Counted from the stretch's first letter, positions 31,961-42,854 are shown. The stretch: 64,000 nucleotides of DNA from Celerinatantimonas diazotrophica (GCF_004339545.1 NZ_SMGD01000001.1:93675-157674), one strand, 5' to 3'. Numbers and translations: made by a program. The notes: generated by a model from the sequence alone, not told the origin.

Positions 31961-34072
31961 ATGCAACGATTACTCGACTATTTAAAACCGCCTCGCATTG
32001 GTAACTCACAGTTTGGTATTGCCACCAAAGCAACTGTGCTAATCGTGCTATTTTTATTGGGCCACTATTTAAACTTTTCTCTCATCTATCTATCCAGTTT
32101 AGCATTTGGCGTCGTCGCAGCAGCTTTAGCAGATCATCCAGCTTTGTATGTACAGCGCATTAAAGCAATTGTCGTCATGCTCGGCTGTTTTGCGTTAGCC
32201 TCGTATTCGGTTACATTACTCTATCCATATCCATGGTTGTTCGCAGCTGGGGTCTTTGGCTCAACATTTCTATTTATTATGTTAGCTAGCCTCGAAGTAC
32301 AATTTGGCCCAATTGCGATGAGTGCTCTGATTCTGGCTATCTATACCATGCTTGGGTATGGTCAGTATGCAAACCACGAATGGGAGCAACCCCTATATTT
32401 ATTAATGGGGGCAGGCAGTTATATTCTATTGTCAGTGATAATTAATGCATTCAAACCTAACCAAAGTTTGGCCCAAAATAGCCTAGAGTTATTCACTCTA
32501 CTCGCTAAATATCAGTCACAAAAAGCCCAATTTTTTGCCCATAACCACAACGACCAAGTATTGCGCTTAAACTTAGCCAAACTTGCCAGTCAAGCAGCGG
32601 TTGCCTTGGGGCAAATGCGCCAATTGTTAGTCATTCGTCAGGCGCAATACCCGCAAGCAAATCAACAGACTCACTATCTTGATCTGTTTTATAAAGCACA
32701 GTTGCTATTTGAGCGGGTCGTATCGTCACACGTTAATTATCAACAACTCAACGATAAACTAACCGAGACAGATATCTCACAACGGCTTTATTACATTATG
32801 TTAGGCTTAGCCAAGCGAATCAGCTCGCAAGCCAAGCCTAAGCCAATTCATGACCGACTGAAACATGAAATTGCCACTCTCGCTCAATACCTTCGTGGCG
32901 ACTATCAACTCAAAAAAGCGCTCGGGGATGTGGAGCATAATCAACTTAGCTTTATGTTAACCAACCTGAGCGAGATGGAACGCTTAACACGTAAAGAAGT
33001 CTCTTTTCCTGGACAAGAGTTTAAATTTGAAGCCCTCTCAAACCTGAGCTGGACGAGTTTCTGGCAACGCTTATGTCAACCAGAAGGCCTGTTGTTTCGC
33101 CATGCATTGCGCCAAGCGCTCTGTATGTTATGCGGTTATGGCATTATCATGCTCTTGCCTTGGCCTCTGCATGGACAAGACTTCTGGTTATTGCTTACCA
33201 CCTTACTGGTGATCAAGCCTAATTACTCAGCCACACGACAACGTCTTGCTGAACGAATTATTGGAACGCTAGTTGGAGTTGGCATCGCGTCAATATTATT
33301 AATACTACATATTCCGATCTGGGCAACGATCGCTATCACAGCGACGAGTGCCCTGCTCTTTTTTTGGTACTTTAGCTATCGTTATGCCATTGCGGTGGTG
33401 ATGATTACTATTTTTGTAGCACTTGCTTTACAACTATTAGGCGTTAAATCCGAGCTCACCGTCGGTATTCGTACGGCAACAACATTGTTAGGCGGTCTAC
33501 TCGTTCTTGTAGCTGTTCGCTATATTTGGCCGGATTGGTTACAAAATCATACCGCGCGTATTATTAACGATTGGCTGAATAAAGTAACTCATTATCAGGA
33601 TCTGATCTTCAACCATTACCAAACTCAACAAGCACTCGAAGATGAAGAGTATCGACTCGCGAGATTCCATATGCATTTAGCTGAAGCTGATGTAGTTACT
33701 CACCAGCAAGCACTAATGGCAGAACCTGCCACTAAACGCCAAGATGTGTTGGCCATTTATCAGCTTACCGGCTATATGCATGCTTATTGTGCTCATTTAA
33801 GTGCCTTAGCACTCTATCGCGGTAGAACTTTGAGTCCCCAAGCAACGTATATTATTACTGATATTGGTCAACAACTTCATAGCCAATTACAAATGCTGCA
33901 ACTATCGGAAAAACCAAATGATAAGCAAACCACTGCATTCATTGAATCAGTTCAGTTAAAATTACGTGAATTAATCCCGAATTTACACGGGGAAGAACTG
34001 CTCATTGCCTATCAACTCCAACAGCTAAGTGAAAACCTCCAACAGCTGTATCGAGCACTCGACATTAGCTAA
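31961..34072 (+). CDS. yccS: FUSC-family inner-membrane protein (YccS-like)
   Basis: 703 residues. Two blocks of five to six membrane helices (about residues 25-165 and 385-510) are separated and followed by cytoplasmic helical domains, the layout of YccS/YhfK fusaric-acid-resistance-like proteins. The second block contains [20 protein letters not shown], the FUSC signature (KP.Y..T..R...R..GT..G). Transport function is not proven for E. coli YccS. It lies between the yccA terminator and tusE. Confidence 0.85.
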   Translation: MQRLLDYLKPPRIGNSQFGIATKATVLIVLFLLGHYLNFSLIYLSSLAFGVVAAALADHPALYVQRIKAIVVMLGCFALASYSVTLLYPYPWLFAAGVFGSTFLFIMLASLEVQFGPIAMSALILAIYTMLGYGQYANHEWEQPLYLLMGAGSYILLSVIINAFKPNQSLAQNSLELFTLLAKYQSQKAQFFAHNHNDQVLRLNLAKLASQAAVALGQMRQLLVIRQAQYPQANQQTHYLDLFYKAQLLFERVVSSHVNYQQLNDKLTETDISQRLYYIMLGLAKRISSQAKPKPIHDRLKHEIATLAQYLRGDYQLKKALGDVEHNQLSFMLTNLSEMERLTRKEVSFPGQEFKFEALSNLSWTSFWQRLCQPEGLLFRHALRQALCMLCGYGIIMLLPWPLHGQDFWLLLTTLLVIKPNYSATRQRLAERIIGTLVGVGIASILLILHIPIWATIAITATSALLFFWYFSYRYAIAVVMITIFVALALQLLGVKSELTVGIRTATTLLGGLLVLVAVRYIWPDWLQNHTARIINDWLNKVTHYQDLIFNHYQTQQALEDEEYRLARFHMHLAEADVVTHQQALMAEPATKRQDVLAIYQLTGYMHAYCAHLSALALYRGRTLSPQATYIITDIGQQLHSQLQMLQLSEKPNDKQTTAFIESVQLKLRELIPNLHGEELLIAYQLQQLSENLQQLYRALDIS

Positions 34073-34098
34073 TTATCGACCATGACTATATTGAAATT

Positions 34099-34428
34099 AT
34101 GTTAGAGTTCAACGGAAAAATATTAGAAACAGATGCAGAAGGATATCTGCTTGAAAGTTCACAATGGAGTGACGCATTAGCCCCAATCATTGCTCAAAGA
34201 GAGGGGATTGAATTAACTGAACCCCACTGGGAAGTTATTCACTTTGTCAGGGATTTCTATCTAGAGTTTAATACCTCGCCAGCCATTCGCCCATTAGTTA
34301 AAGCCATGGGGAAAAAATATGGCCCCGATAAAGGCAATAGTCGTTACCTCTATCGCTTGTTCCCGAAAGGGCCCGCTAAGCAAGCAACCAAAATTGCGGG
34401 GCTTCCCAAACCAGCACGCTGTATTTAA
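34099..34428 (+). CDS. tusE: Sulfurtransferase TusE (DsrC family)
   Basis: 109 residues of DsrC type: [40 protein letters not shown] and [20 protein letters not shown]. The C-terminal arm ends PARCI with the conserved penultimate Cys that takes sulfur from TusD and passes it to MnmA for 2-thiouridine in tRNA. A single Cys in the arm fits TusE rather than dissimilatory DsrC, which has two. Normal length. Confidence 0.93.
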   Translation: MLEFNGKILETDAEGYLLESSQWSDALAPIIAQREGIELTEPHWEVIHFVRDFYLEFNTSPAIRPLVKAMGKKYGPDKGNSRYLYRLFPKGPAKQATKIAGLPKPARCI

Positions 34429-34469
34429 GAGCCAAGATAGGGATAAAGGATTGAAGTACTGCGGACTGG

Positions 34470-34504
34470 GCTCATCGCGACAAAAAAAATCTTTCGCGAT
34501 GAGC
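34470..34504. terminator. Hairpin between tusE and the Tad operon
   Basis: GCTCATCGCGA and TCGCGATGAGC form an 11-bp stem around an A-rich loop. It lies between the two convergent units and may serve both, but neither side has a long T run. Confidence 0.5.
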
Positions 34505-34526
34505 AGTATACAAATAGAGTAATTCT

Positions 34527-35042
34527 CTATTTGGTTGTAATCACCGCACGACGATTCAATGCTCGTCCAGCCGGTGTCGCATTAGACGCTACAGGGTGTG
34601 ATTCACCTGCGGAGCGGATCACCACCTGCGAATTGGCAACTCCTAAATGTGCTAAATAATGACGCACGGCTCGGGCTCGAGCCTTCCCTAAGCGCTGATT
34701 ATACGCTTTTGTGCCACTTGAATCAGTGTAGCCAATCACATCGAATTGCACTGCCCCTTGTTTGACAAGCTGTGCAATCTGCTGTTTTTGCGCACGGCTT
34801 AAAGTGGCCTTATCGAACGGAAAATGCACGGTTAATGTCAGATGGGACGATTGACAAGTCCCCTGCTCCATCCCGCTTTTTTTCGAGTCCAAGACGGTCA
34901 CTAAATAACCGTCATGAGCAACGCCAACCCGATAAGTGTTTGCAGATGGAATCGTACAATCCGCAGCGAAGCTGATACCCGGTGCTAAACTTGCCAACAA
35001 AAGTATGAGTGGCAACTTATGTTTAAAATTAATTCGATCCAT
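34527..35042 (-). CDS. OmpA-family peptidoglycan-binding protein at the end of the Tad operon
   Basis: 171 residues with signal peptide (LILLLASLAPGISFAA). The C-terminal half is an OmpA-like domain: LTVHFPFDKATLSRAQKQQI, FDVIGYTDSSGTKAYNQRLG and KARARAVRHYLAHLGV, including the Asp and Arg that bind diaminopimelate. Its start shares one base with the tadG stop codon, so it belongs to the operon. Vibrio and Aeromonas Tad loci carry similar OmpA genes, probably to anchor the apparatus to the cell wall. Confidence 0.8.
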   Translation of the reverse strand: MDRINFKHKLPLILLLASLAPGISFAADCTIPSANTYRVGVAHDGYLVTVLDSKKSGMEQGTCQSSHLTLTVHFPFDKATLSRAQKQQIAQLVKQGAVQFDVIGYTDSSGTKAYNQRLGKARARAVRHYLAHLGVANSQVVIRSAGESHPVASNATPAGRALNRRAVITTK

Positions 35043-36508
35043 TAGTTATTCACTTTATAGTCATGGTTATAGAGATGACCGATTTTTTCGGTAATGAGTT
35101 CTAATATCCTGTTATAGATCTCTTGATAATTTTTACTTGCTTGAAAAATATTATTATCTCCAGCACATGCTGTCAGACCGGGATTAGTTGTAACATCATA
35201 ATCAAATCCAATAAAAGCGATAGTAAGCTCATCACCTTTATTTTTAAAATAGCTGCGAATATTATCACAAATATGATTATTATATAACTGATTACCAATT
35301 CCATCACCAGCAGTCGCTGAGTTATTATCTTGCCCATCAGATAAAAATATAATTATTTTTTTCTTATTCGTCGAATCGGCAGAAGCTAATATTCGGACAG
35401 CGGGAAGGAGTCCCTCAAAAGACGAGGTTCCACCTTTATGATATGGGGAAAAAGAAGATATTTGCTGACTGAGTGACGCCATATCACTCGTAAGTGGAAT
35501 TTGGTAAAAATCACCTCCAGACTGCTTCGAGCTGCTGGCATATGAATCGTCATTTAAAAAATATGGAACTGAAAGATATTTAGCAACGCAGTCTGAATTA
35601 AACGGGTATCCTTGACGTCCTCCCTCTATTCGATCGCGACTATCATCTGGAATATTATATTCGGGATTATCATAGCAAGGAACAGAATCTATCACATGAA
35701 TCCCATACTCATCTTTCTGTGATTGTACCCATTTTGTACTGTAGTGCCACTCCCAATGAAAACAATGACCAAAAAAACCTCTAAAAGTACACACCTGATA
35801 ATCCTTATATGTCTCCCAATGGCCACCATATTCATTAGTACTATACCCTAGTGTTCGAGTATAATTATCATATGGAACAACAGCAGCCTTATTTTTATAA
35901 CCACTAGTTTTGACAATGTCATTATACTTACCCAACACTCCTGAAATCTGTTTTACAATATCAATAACACCTTTATATTTCTGGGTATTGGCCCAAGGAT
36001 TTAGCATTGAACCTGAGAAATCAGTAACAAATACAACATCGACAGAGTCTTGCTGATATTTTCGCGCAACCGCTTTATTGAATAGTGTTTGATTTTTATT
36101 AAATCCCACTACGACCTTATTCCCTGGAAACCAACTGACAAAATGGCTAGTCACAGATACATCGTACTCATTAAAGCGCAAACCATTTTTATCATAAACC
36201 CCTGGTTTACCGCAGTCACTACCATAGATTTGTTCACAGGTTTTGGTTGTAATCGTGATATCCGAAGGCTTGACATCGGCCTGAGGGACGGTCGCAGCGA
36301 TATAATCTTGAACCATCGTTTTATCATCATCATGATTCACTGATGCGGCTACCGCCAAAGCGGCACTTTCCATAACATCACTTAACCGAGCGCTATCGGT
36401 CATGTAACGAGATCCCTCAATCGTCAGAGCAAAAAAGCCCAAAAAAAACGGGAAGATAATGACGAATAAGATGGCCGCAACCCCCTTTTGACGATATCCA
36501 TATTTCAT
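35042..36508 (-). CDS. tadG: TadG-like pseudopilin/minor pilin with von Willebrand A domain
   Basis: 488 residues. The N-terminus has the TadE/F/G-type membrane segment (GVAAILFVIIFPFFLGFFAL TIEG). A vWA domain follows with the metal-site motif FVTDFSGSMLNPW near residue 160 and the second motif FLSDGQDNN. Many aromatic and Cys residues sit in the insert between. TadG is the large minor component thought to sit at the pilus tip or anchor. Last Tad gene proper, 2 bp after tadF. Confidence 0.85.
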   Translation of the reverse strand: MKYGYRQKGVAAILFVIIFPFFLGFFALTIEGSRYMTDSARLSDVMESAALAVAASVNHDDDKTMVQDYIAATVPQADVKPSDITITTKTCEQIYGSDCGKPGVYDKNGLRFNEYDVSVTSHFVSWFPGNKVVVGFNKNQTLFNKAVARKYQQDSVDVVFVTDFSGSMLNPWANTQKYKGVIDIVKQISGVLGKYNDIVKTSGYKNKAAVVPYDNYTRTLGYSTNEYGGHWETYKDYQVCTFRGFFGHCFHWEWHYSTKWVQSQKDEYGIHVIDSVPCYDNPEYNIPDDSRDRIEGGRQGYPFNSDCVAKYLSVPYFLNDDSYASSSKQSGGDFYQIPLTSDMASLSQQISSFSPYHKGGTSSFEGLLPAVRILASADSTNKKKIIIFLSDGQDNNSATAGDGIGNQLYNNHICDNIRSYFKNKGDELTIAFIGFDYDVTTNPGLTACAGDNNIFQASKNYQEIYNRILELITEKIGHLYNHDYKVNN

Positions 36509-36510
36509 AA

Positions 36511-37083
36511 TTAGCGCCCCAGCATGATAGAGTTAGAGCGAATCCACGAATAATCCTCGCCCACTAATTGACCAAACCAGTTATCGGTATGATAACAGAG
36601 CGTTACTTGGAACAGTGGAGCTCGATCCCCTTCATTGGTAATAGGGGATAACTTCACTGCAATATTTTTAAGTTGATTCGGCGGCTTACAGGCTGAGTTC
36701 TTACTACCTTCGGTAATAGGGGGTATCACATCGATTGATGGCGATTCTGGATTCCCCTCAAATTTAATCTGCTGATAGTAAGAACTGTAAAGAGAGGGAC
36801 GAAATTGCGGCATCGTCCGAGCCAATGAGGTTTGTACAATTTTATCAATCTCCTCAACTTGCTTGCGATCCATCTCTTCGTCTTTATTATACAGCTGGGT
36901 GCGCTCTTTTAAGACACTAACCGCTGAATAACTCATACGATCAAGCATCCCTTGAATTGATTGCTTAATGACCATATCTGCCGTAAATAAAATGATCACG
37001 CTCATAAATAGCGCAATAATCGCCAATTCAATGGTAAATACGCCACGTGTGGTACATTTAGTTATAAAAGTCTGTTCGCTCAT
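36511..37083 (-). CDS. tadF: TadF pseudopilin
   Basis: About 190 residues from the ATG at 37081-37083, chosen because AGGAA lies directly upstream; the frame opens 8 codons earlier. N-terminal prepilin-like segment RGVFTIELAIIALFMSVIIL with the Glu of type IV pilin-like signals, then a polar domain with two Cys (SACKPP, TLCYHT). Overlaps the end of tadE by 26 nt, so translation is probably coupled. Confidence 0.8.
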   Translation of the reverse strand: MSEQTFITKCTTRGVFTIELAIIALFMSVIILFTADMVIKQSIQGMLDRMSYSAVSVLKERTQLYNKDEEMDRKQVEEIDKIVQTSLARTMPQFRPSLYSSYYQQIKFEGNPESPSIDVIPPITEGSKNSACKPPNQLKNIAVKLSPITNEGDRAPLFQVTLCYHTDNWFGQLVGEDYSWIRSNSIMLGR

Positions 37084-37708
37084 ATTCCTGCACCACAAAG
37101 ACTTCACGTTTAAGACTCAAATTCTGTGAAGGGATTAAATTCAGTAATGGCTTAAAATCATAACTTGCTTGATAAACAGCAATCGGCGCGTTGGTTTCAC
37201 TTTGTGTCGCTCCATTTTCTAAGCAATTTTTTTGCTCTTCGGACGAATCACTACCGTTGTTGCTGCCACTGCCTTGCGCACTACCTGAGCTATCTGAACC
37301 TCCCGATGTTGAACCTGACGATGAATCATCATCCTTAGGCAACTGACAACTATCCGCTAACTTAGCAATACTGTCATAATAATAAACTTTGGTATGAAAT
37401 TTACTAAAATCGATAAAGTTCGCCCAAATTCCAGCTTCTTGTTTAAGAAATGCTTTAAATTGAATTTGGTAGGCCGTCTGCGCCTTTGCATTTGCATCAC
37501 CTTGGGATGCCTGTGCCTCTTCTTTACTTTTCTGAGATGGAACACTAGCCCGTGTATCACGGGCTGTTTCAGCCAATGTGTAATCAATCAGCCCAGAAAT
37601 ATAACCCGCATAAGCCATTTGGGCCCAAACAAAAAACATCAATATAAAAAGGAAGAAGCCCATTGCAAACTCAATTGAAACCACTCCTTTTAGTCGATGT
37701 TGATTCAT
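37058..37708 (-). CDS. tadE: TadE pseudopilin
   Basis: 216 residues. Starts MNQHRLKGVVSIEFAMGFFL, a TadE-type prepilin segment (G/VxxIEF), then a soluble domain with a low-complexity Ser/Gly stretch in the middle (SSSGSTSGGSDSSGSAQGSG). Processed by TadV in other systems. Overlaps tadD by 4 nt and tadF by 26 nt. Confidence 0.82.
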   Translation of the reverse strand: MNQHRLKGVVSIEFAMGFFLFILMFFVWAQMAYAGYISGLIDYTLAETARDTRASVPSQKSKEEAQASQGDANAKAQTAYQIQFKAFLKQEAGIWANFIDFSKFHTKVYYYDSIAKLADSCQLPKDDDSSSGSTSGGSDSSGSAQGSGSNNGSDSSEEQKNCLENGATQSETNAPIAVYQASYDFKPLLNLIPSQNLSLKREVFVVQEYERTDFYN

Positions 37709-38508
37709 GGAGTGCTCCTAGCATGAATGCCATGCTTGCTGTTTTCAAGTTGATGATAGACCATATTCGCCTGATCACTATCACCATCGGCATAGACTTG
37801 CTTGAATAAACTCTCTTGATGAGTCTTAGCCAACGCAATTAATAAGTTCGAACGAATCTTTTTATCGGCTTGACCATTATTATACAACGGCAATAATAAA
37901 TTAACCGCATCAGAATATTTGTGCTGATAAATATCAATCATTGCCAAATTATTAAGTACAATTGAGTCTTTATACATCAATGCTCTCGCTTTATTAAAAG
38001 CTTTCCGTGCAGATACAAAATCATTCAAGCCCGCATCAATAATGCCTTGCAAATTATATGATTTCGCCTGTTTTGGATTCAGTGTAATGGCGGTATTCAC
38101 TTCCGTTAAGGCATCGGTCATCTTGCCTTTTTGATAAAGACATTGCGCCATTAAATAATGCACTTGAGCATCAGGTTTATAATGCTGTTTTAAAATTTTT
38201 AGCTGAAAAAGTGCTGAGTCAACATCACCTGACTGATAATACGTTTTGGCTAATTTCAGTCTGACAGACCGGCTATCTGAATGCTCCAGTGTTTGTTTAT
38301 AAAATTTAATCAATCCTGGATAATTCTGAGCTTTGATCATCAACTGTACTTTTTGCGATGCAGTCAATGGTTGATCTGCAACTTGCGCACTTGAATCTGA
38401 AACTCTATTTTGCATTAATCCATAATTATTGCCTTGCATAGAGCAGCCTGTTAATCCAACGACTAACAATGAGGCAATTATGCTGCTTTTTCTAGTAGTG
38501 AAAGCCAT
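37705..38508 (-). CDS. tadD: TadD, TPR lipoprotein of the Tad apparatus
   Basis: 267 residues with a lipoprotein signal ending LLVVGLTGCSMQG, followed by tetratricopeptide repeats (LKLAKTYYQSGDVDSALFQL, YLMAQCLYQKGKMTDALTEV, NLQGIIDAGLNDFVSARKAF, LNNLAMIDIYQHKYSDAVNL). TadD is an outer-membrane-associated pilotin-like factor. It starts within the tadC end (17-nt overlap). Confidence 0.88.
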   Translation of the reverse strand: MAFTTRKSSIIASLLVVGLTGCSMQGNNYGLMQNRVSDSSAQVADQPLTASQKVQLMIKAQNYPGLIKFYKQTLEHSDSRSVRLKLAKTYYQSGDVDSALFQLKILKQHYKPDAQVHYLMAQCLYQKGKMTDALTEVNTAITLNPKQAKSYNLQGIIDAGLNDFVSARKAFNKARALMYKDSIVLNNLAMIDIYQHKYSDAVNLLLPLYNNGQADKKIRSNLLIALAKTHQESLFKQVYADGDSDQANMVYHQLENSKHGIHARSTP

Positions 38509-39373
38509 GATAAAACAACCTCATTACCCCAGGAGCTGCAATTAAAATAACGATCGGAAACATAATGAAAACGATCAACGGAATAGACATTTTGGCAGAT
38601 AACTTGCCAACTCTCTCCTCTAACCCTAGCATCTGAATCTCACGAATATCTTTTGCCAGTGTCAGTAATATCGAATAAATAGATGTTCCATAATGCAAGC
38701 TTTGGTTAATCGTATGAACAAATGAGCGCATTTCTGAACTCGGAACCCGCTCATATAATTCATCTAGTGATTTAGGGAGTCCGACGATGCGGGATCGATC
38801 CGTCGTCCTTTTCAGCATATAGGCTAGATCTTTATCGAAACTAGCCACTTCTTTAGTCAAATAAATAAAAGCCGATTCAATTGTCATCCCGGTCTGGACA
38901 CAGACCCCTAACAAATCAATCAAGTAGGGCAGGTTTTGTGAAATTTTCCGTGTCAGTTGCTTTTTGCGTTGCTCAAGGTAGATATCGGGGGCAATGATAA
39001 AAAAGATCATCATAATCGCAACCACTGCGATAAGATGAAAATAACTTAGCTCTAAACTACCTCGGTAAATTAAAACCAGCAGCGTCGAAATCAGAAACAA
39101 TCCATACTTAACCGGAAAATAAAGGTGCACATATCGTTCTTGATAAAAACCAGCAGCAATCAGTTTTTGGCTCAACTCTTGCTGATTAATGCGGATGGTA
39201 CTTCGACTCAACCTTAAGACCGTATCTTTCCATGTGTAATCACGATTTCTCCGCCCCATAAAATTTTTAAGCTTACGTTCGCGCGCAAAAGCTCGCAGAG
39301 ATAACGTGACCAAAATGGCTAAAACAGTCGAGATAGAGGTCACAACAATGAACAGAGAAATAGCATCCATCAC
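38492..39373 (-). CDS. tadC: TadC, inner-membrane platform protein
   Basis: 293 residues of the GspF/TadC family: membrane helices near the N-terminus, in the middle (FHLIAVVAIMMIFFIIAPDI) and at the end (IPLIVFIMFPIVILIAAPGV), with the cytoplasmic T2SSF domain NLPYLIDLLGVCVQTGMTIE between. Forms the platform with TadB. Overlaps tadB by 4 nt. Confidence 0.92.
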   Translation of the reverse strand: MMDAISLFIVVTSISTVLAILVTLSLRAFARERKLKNFMGRRNRDYTWKDTVLRLSRSTIRINQQELSQKLIAAGFYQERYVHLYFPVKYGLFLISTLLVLIYRGSLELSYFHLIAVVAIMMIFFIIAPDIYLEQRKKQLTRKISQNLPYLIDLLGVCVQTGMTIESAFIYLTKEVASFDKDLAYMLKRTTDRSRIVGLPKSLDELYERVPSSEMRSFVHTINQSLHYGTSIYSILLTLAKDIREIQMLGLEERVGKLSAKMSIPLIVFIMFPIVILIAAPGVMRLFYHGFHY

Positions 39374-40296
39374 GATTTAACTCCTCTCATCAGCATATAA
39401 ATAATCGCCATACCGATGGCTTCACTGACTAAAACATAATATAAGATGTATCGCCCAAGGTGATCGTGAAAAACGTAGTTAAAATTCTCTGGCGATAAAA
39501 ATCGCATAACGATCATGAATATAAAAGGAATAACGAACACAACTTTTGCTGACATTCGTGCTTCCGAAGTCATGGCACTTTTCTTTTTCTCCAGAGAACG
39601 AGCATCAAACATCACGCGGTTCAGTTGTGAAATAATATCGCGAAGTTGTCCTCCCCGTTCAATATTGGCTCTTAAAGTAATCGCAAAAAAGACAAACTCG
39701 GGAAATGGGAAGCGAACACATGCCCGTTTTAAAACGATATGTGGCGGTTCACCTATCTGCAGACGCTCTCCCATGTGCTTAAACTCTCGGCCCACATCAT
39801 TATTCATCTGTTGTCCAACATAAATAATGGCATGCATGAGACTCTCACCCGCTGAAATAGCACTTGCTAAGAGATTCAAAGCATCGGGAAAATTATCATT
39901 AAAATGCTTCCAAACCATATGCCGTAAAGTAAACACACCGATAATAGTGGCGACAAGAAGCGTAGCGGGCACTACTAATAAATTGGGTAATGAAAAGAAA
40001 AAATGGTTAACTGCAACCACGACCCCCAACGCTATGATATAAAATCCTAAAATTTTATAGTAAGCATGTTCACCTAACGGCAAGATAGCACTGGCTAAAA
40101 ACTCCTTTATCCGATAAATCACAGAGATATGAGTCAGTGCTTTCAAATCAATTACACTTTGATCAATCATTTCAGGTATATACGATTCATTTTTTTTAGT
40201 CGCAAAAAAATCGAGTTTTTTGCGCTTTTGACGAAATTGCAGTATCAAAACCAAGATACCTAAAAGAATCGCTATACATCCGAATAAATAACGCAT
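39370..40296 (-). CDS. tadB: TadB, inner-membrane platform protein
   Basis: 308 residues, the paralogue of TadC. Cytoplasmic T2SSF domain FPDALNLLASAISAGESLMH then VPRFPFPEF-like VRFPFPEFVFFAITLRANIE, flanked by helices at residues 80-120 and at the C-terminus. Its start overlaps the tadA stop by one base. Confidence 0.92.
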   Translation of the reverse strand: MRYLFGCIAILLGILVLILQFRQKRKKLDFFATKKNESYIPEMIDQSVIDLKALTHISVIYRIKEFLASAILPLGEHAYYKILGFYIIALGVVVAVNHFFFSLPNLLVVPATLLVATIIGVFTLRHMVWKHFNDNFPDALNLLASAISAGESLMHAIIYVGQQMNNDVGREFKHMGERLQIGEPPHIVLKRACVRFPFPEFVFFAITLRANIERGGQLRDIISQLNRVMFDARSLEKKKSAMTSEARMSAKVVFVIPFIFMIVMRFLSPENFNYVFHDHLGRYILYYVLVSEAIGMAIIYMLMRGVKS

Positions 40297-41570
40297 TATG
40301 TCACCCGACCAAAGATTTGATTAAGTTCATCCTGCAGACCAAAAAACCGTGCTTTTTCGACTAAAATAGAGCGTTGCATCAGACCGGAGGTCATATAACG
40401 CCCCACGACTTTCCCTTCGTTCTGAATCGCGTCTGGTTGAAACCGGAAGATTTCTTCAAGCACAACCGATTGTCCTTCAATACCAACTACCTCACTAATA
40501 CTCATTAAGCGCCGACTACCATCATGTAAGCGTGAGATCTGAATAATAACGTCAACCGCACTGACAATCGTGCGACGAATGGCTTCTAAGGGAAGCGAGG
40601 ACGTCGCCATCATCACCATACTTTCAATACGAGAAACAGCATCACGAGGAGAGTTTGCATGCAGCGTAGTCATCGAGCCGTCATGTCCAGTATTCATCGC
40701 CTGCAGCATTTCGAAAGCTTCAGGACCACGACACTCCCCAACAATCACCCGATCGGGGCGCATCCTCAACGAGTTAATCACCAATTGCCGCTGACCAATT
40801 GCACCAGAACCCTCAATACCAGCCGTCCGTGTTTCCAATCGGACCACATGCGGCTGCTGTAATTGGAGTTCTGCGGCATCTTCAATGGTAATAATTCGTT
40901 CTTTTGTCGAAATATAATGCGACAAGGCATTTAAAAGCGTCGTTTTACCGGAGCCTGTTCCGCCAGAGATCACAATATTTAGACGACAACGGGCAGCAAT
41001 CGCTAGTAACTGAGCCATTTGAGGACTCATCGAACCATTCTGCGCCATATCTTCAAGGCCAAGCTTTTGCTTTTTAAATTTACGAATAGATATCGATGTG
41101 CCATCAATGGCAACAGGCTCCGTCACAATATTAACGCGGCTCCCGTCAGCCAAACGAGCATCACACATTGGAACCGATTCATCTACTCGTCGCCCGACTC
41201 TGGAGGCAATTCGTTTGGCTATTTCCAGAACCTGTTGTTCATCCACAAAACTAATATCTGAGTGTTCAACTAATCCATTGCGCTCAATAAATACATGATC
41301 GGGACCATTGACCATAATATCGGTAATACTATCATCATCCATCAAAGGTTGAATGGGACCAAGACCGATGAGTTCATTACGCAAGTTATCAACAAATTCA
41401 TTACGGACTAAACGAGGGAGAGGTAATCGCTGCTGGCTAATCAACAAATCAACGGCTTGACCAAGCTGCTCCTGAAGCTGAGCAGGTGTCAGCGTAGTCA
41501 AGGCTTCGGCATCAATGACATCAAAAATTCGAGTTCGTAACGTTCGATAAATATCTTTATTATTAGCCAA
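40296..41570 (-). CDS. tadA: TadA/CpaF secretion ATPase
   Basis: 424 residues. Walker A GGTGSGKTTLL, Asp box (ITIEDAAELQL), Walker B region (RPDRVIVGECRGPEAFEMLQ) and His box (MTTLHANSPRDAV), all features of the CpaF branch of the GspE superfamily. It drives Flp pilus assembly, and in some bacteria the same enzyme also drives retraction. Confidence 0.95.
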   Translation of the reverse strand: MANNKDIYRTLRTRIFDVIDAEALTTLTPAQLQEQLGQAVDLLISQQRLPLPRLVRNEFVDNLRNELIGLGPIQPLMDDDSITDIMVNGPDHVFIERNGLVEHSDISFVDEQQVLEIAKRIASRVGRRVDESVPMCDARLADGSRVNIVTEPVAIDGTSISIRKFKKQKLGLEDMAQNGSMSPQMAQLLAIAARCRLNIVISGGTGSGKTTLLNALSHYISTKERIITIEDAAELQLQQPHVVRLETRTAGIEGSGAIGQRQLVINSLRMRPDRVIVGECRGPEAFEMLQAMNTGHDGSMTTLHANSPRDAVSRIESMVMMATSSLPLEAIRRTIVSAVDVIIQISRLHDGSRRLMSISEVVGIEGQSVVLEEIFRFQPDAIQNEGKVVGRYMTSGLMQRSILVEKARFFGLQDELNQIFGRVT

Positions 41571-41590
41571 TTAATAGCTCCTAGAACGGT

Positions 41591-42853
41591 TCACTTTTTA
41601 AGCTGAGAGCCAACCAAGGTGGTTAGCTTCTGGATAAAAGTTGCCTTACTCGCCTGCTCTCCCATAATGAGTTTGACTAAATGTTGCAATGGCTTAGCAG
41701 CCTTAGTCTTCGAATTATAAATGTGATTCTGGTATAGCTTCATCTGGTTAATTTGTGGAACAAACGGAATGGTAATATCAATCTTAGAACCAAGATATTT
41801 TTCAATTTCAACACTGGTCATCGAATTAAATTTTTCAGGTTGACGTTGATTCAAAACCACTAAAACTCGCAATGGATGGTCTAATTCAACACGCTGTTTT
41901 TTGATTTCACTGACCACTCGATTCGCATCGCGAACCGATGATACCGAAGGTTCAATGACCACAATTAAACTGTCGTAGCGCTCAATCATCCAAGATAAAT
42001 GACGGCTAAAATCAACACTGGCAGAGAGATCTTCAACCACAAAATTACTATCTTTAGCAACCAATTCAACAATATTATCGGTTAAATCACGCATCTCTTC
42101 GTGGGAGCGACTCTCGCCATCCAGTGCCAGATAACTCAACCTTTCGGTGATATCACTAAGTAACGCTTTCGCAGCTGTGCTATCTAAAGATGCAGCGATC
42201 GTGCCGGCTTGCAGTACCCGCTTAGATAAATCATCATGAGCCAACATAACATCCAGATTACCACCATTATAATTATGGTTCACCAGAACACACATGGCAC
42301 TCATACTATCTGCTAGTAGGTAAGAAATCTCTGCTGCAATCAACGACGTTCCGACACCGCCTTTCGAGCCATAGACACCGATATATTTAGCTTTTCGATT
42401 TTGTCCAGGCCCTCGCTGTCGAAGCCGATTTTCAGCAACCCCGGTAACAAAATCAATCAGTTCTTGTTTCGACACGGGCCAGAACAGATAATAGAAACCG
42501 AGTTCTTTTAAAGAACGAATCGTCGAGATGGCATCCTCTTGCCCAATAACAATGACCGAAGCATGATTTGGCAACATACGGCTAATTCGGCCAGCATCTT
42601 CAGCCACATGCGCACTGTCATTCAATTCAAGCAGTACGATCTCGGGATTATGTTCCTGAACGTAATCGGAGATCACCGAGTCTTTATTTTCCCGAATATC
42701 TGGAACGGTGTATCCTTCGAAACGATAGGCTTCAGCAACCAGTTCGGAACACTCTTGGCTTTGGTAAAAGAGAACGGTCGAAGCCATATCTTTCGGCTTC
42801 GAAGGAGCAGTAGTCTCACTTTTTAATAATTCAGAGAGTTCTAATACGGCCAT
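41591..42853 (-). CDS. tadZ: TadZ/CpaE, ParA-like localisation protein
   Basis: 420 residues: an N-terminal receiver-like domain (VIVIGQEDAISTIRSLKELG) without a phosphorylation site clearly seen, followed by a MinD/ParA-type ATPase with a deviant Walker A (GVYGSKGGVGTSLIAAEISY). TadZ places the Tad machinery at the cell pole. Twenty bases from tadA. Confidence 0.9.
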   Translation of the reverse strand: MAVLELSELLKSETTAPSKPKDMASTVLFYQSQECSELVAEAYRFEGYTVPDIRENKDSVISDYVQEHNPEIVLLELNDSAHVAEDAGRISRMLPNHASVIVIGQEDAISTIRSLKELGFYYLFWPVSKQELIDFVTGVAENRLRQRGPGQNRKAKYIGVYGSKGGVGTSLIAAEISYLLADSMSAMCVLVNHNYNGGNLDVMLAHDDLSKRVLQAGTIAASLDSTAAKALLSDITERLSYLALDGESRSHEEMRDLTDNIVELVAKDSNFVVEDLSASVDFSRHLSWMIERYDSLIVVIEPSVSSVRDANRVVSEIKKQRVELDHPLRVLVVLNQRQPEKFNSMTSVEIEKYLGSKIDITIPFVPQINQMKLYQNHIYNSKTKAAKPLQHLVKLIMGEQASKATFIQKLTTLVGSQLKK

Positions 42854-42854
42854 A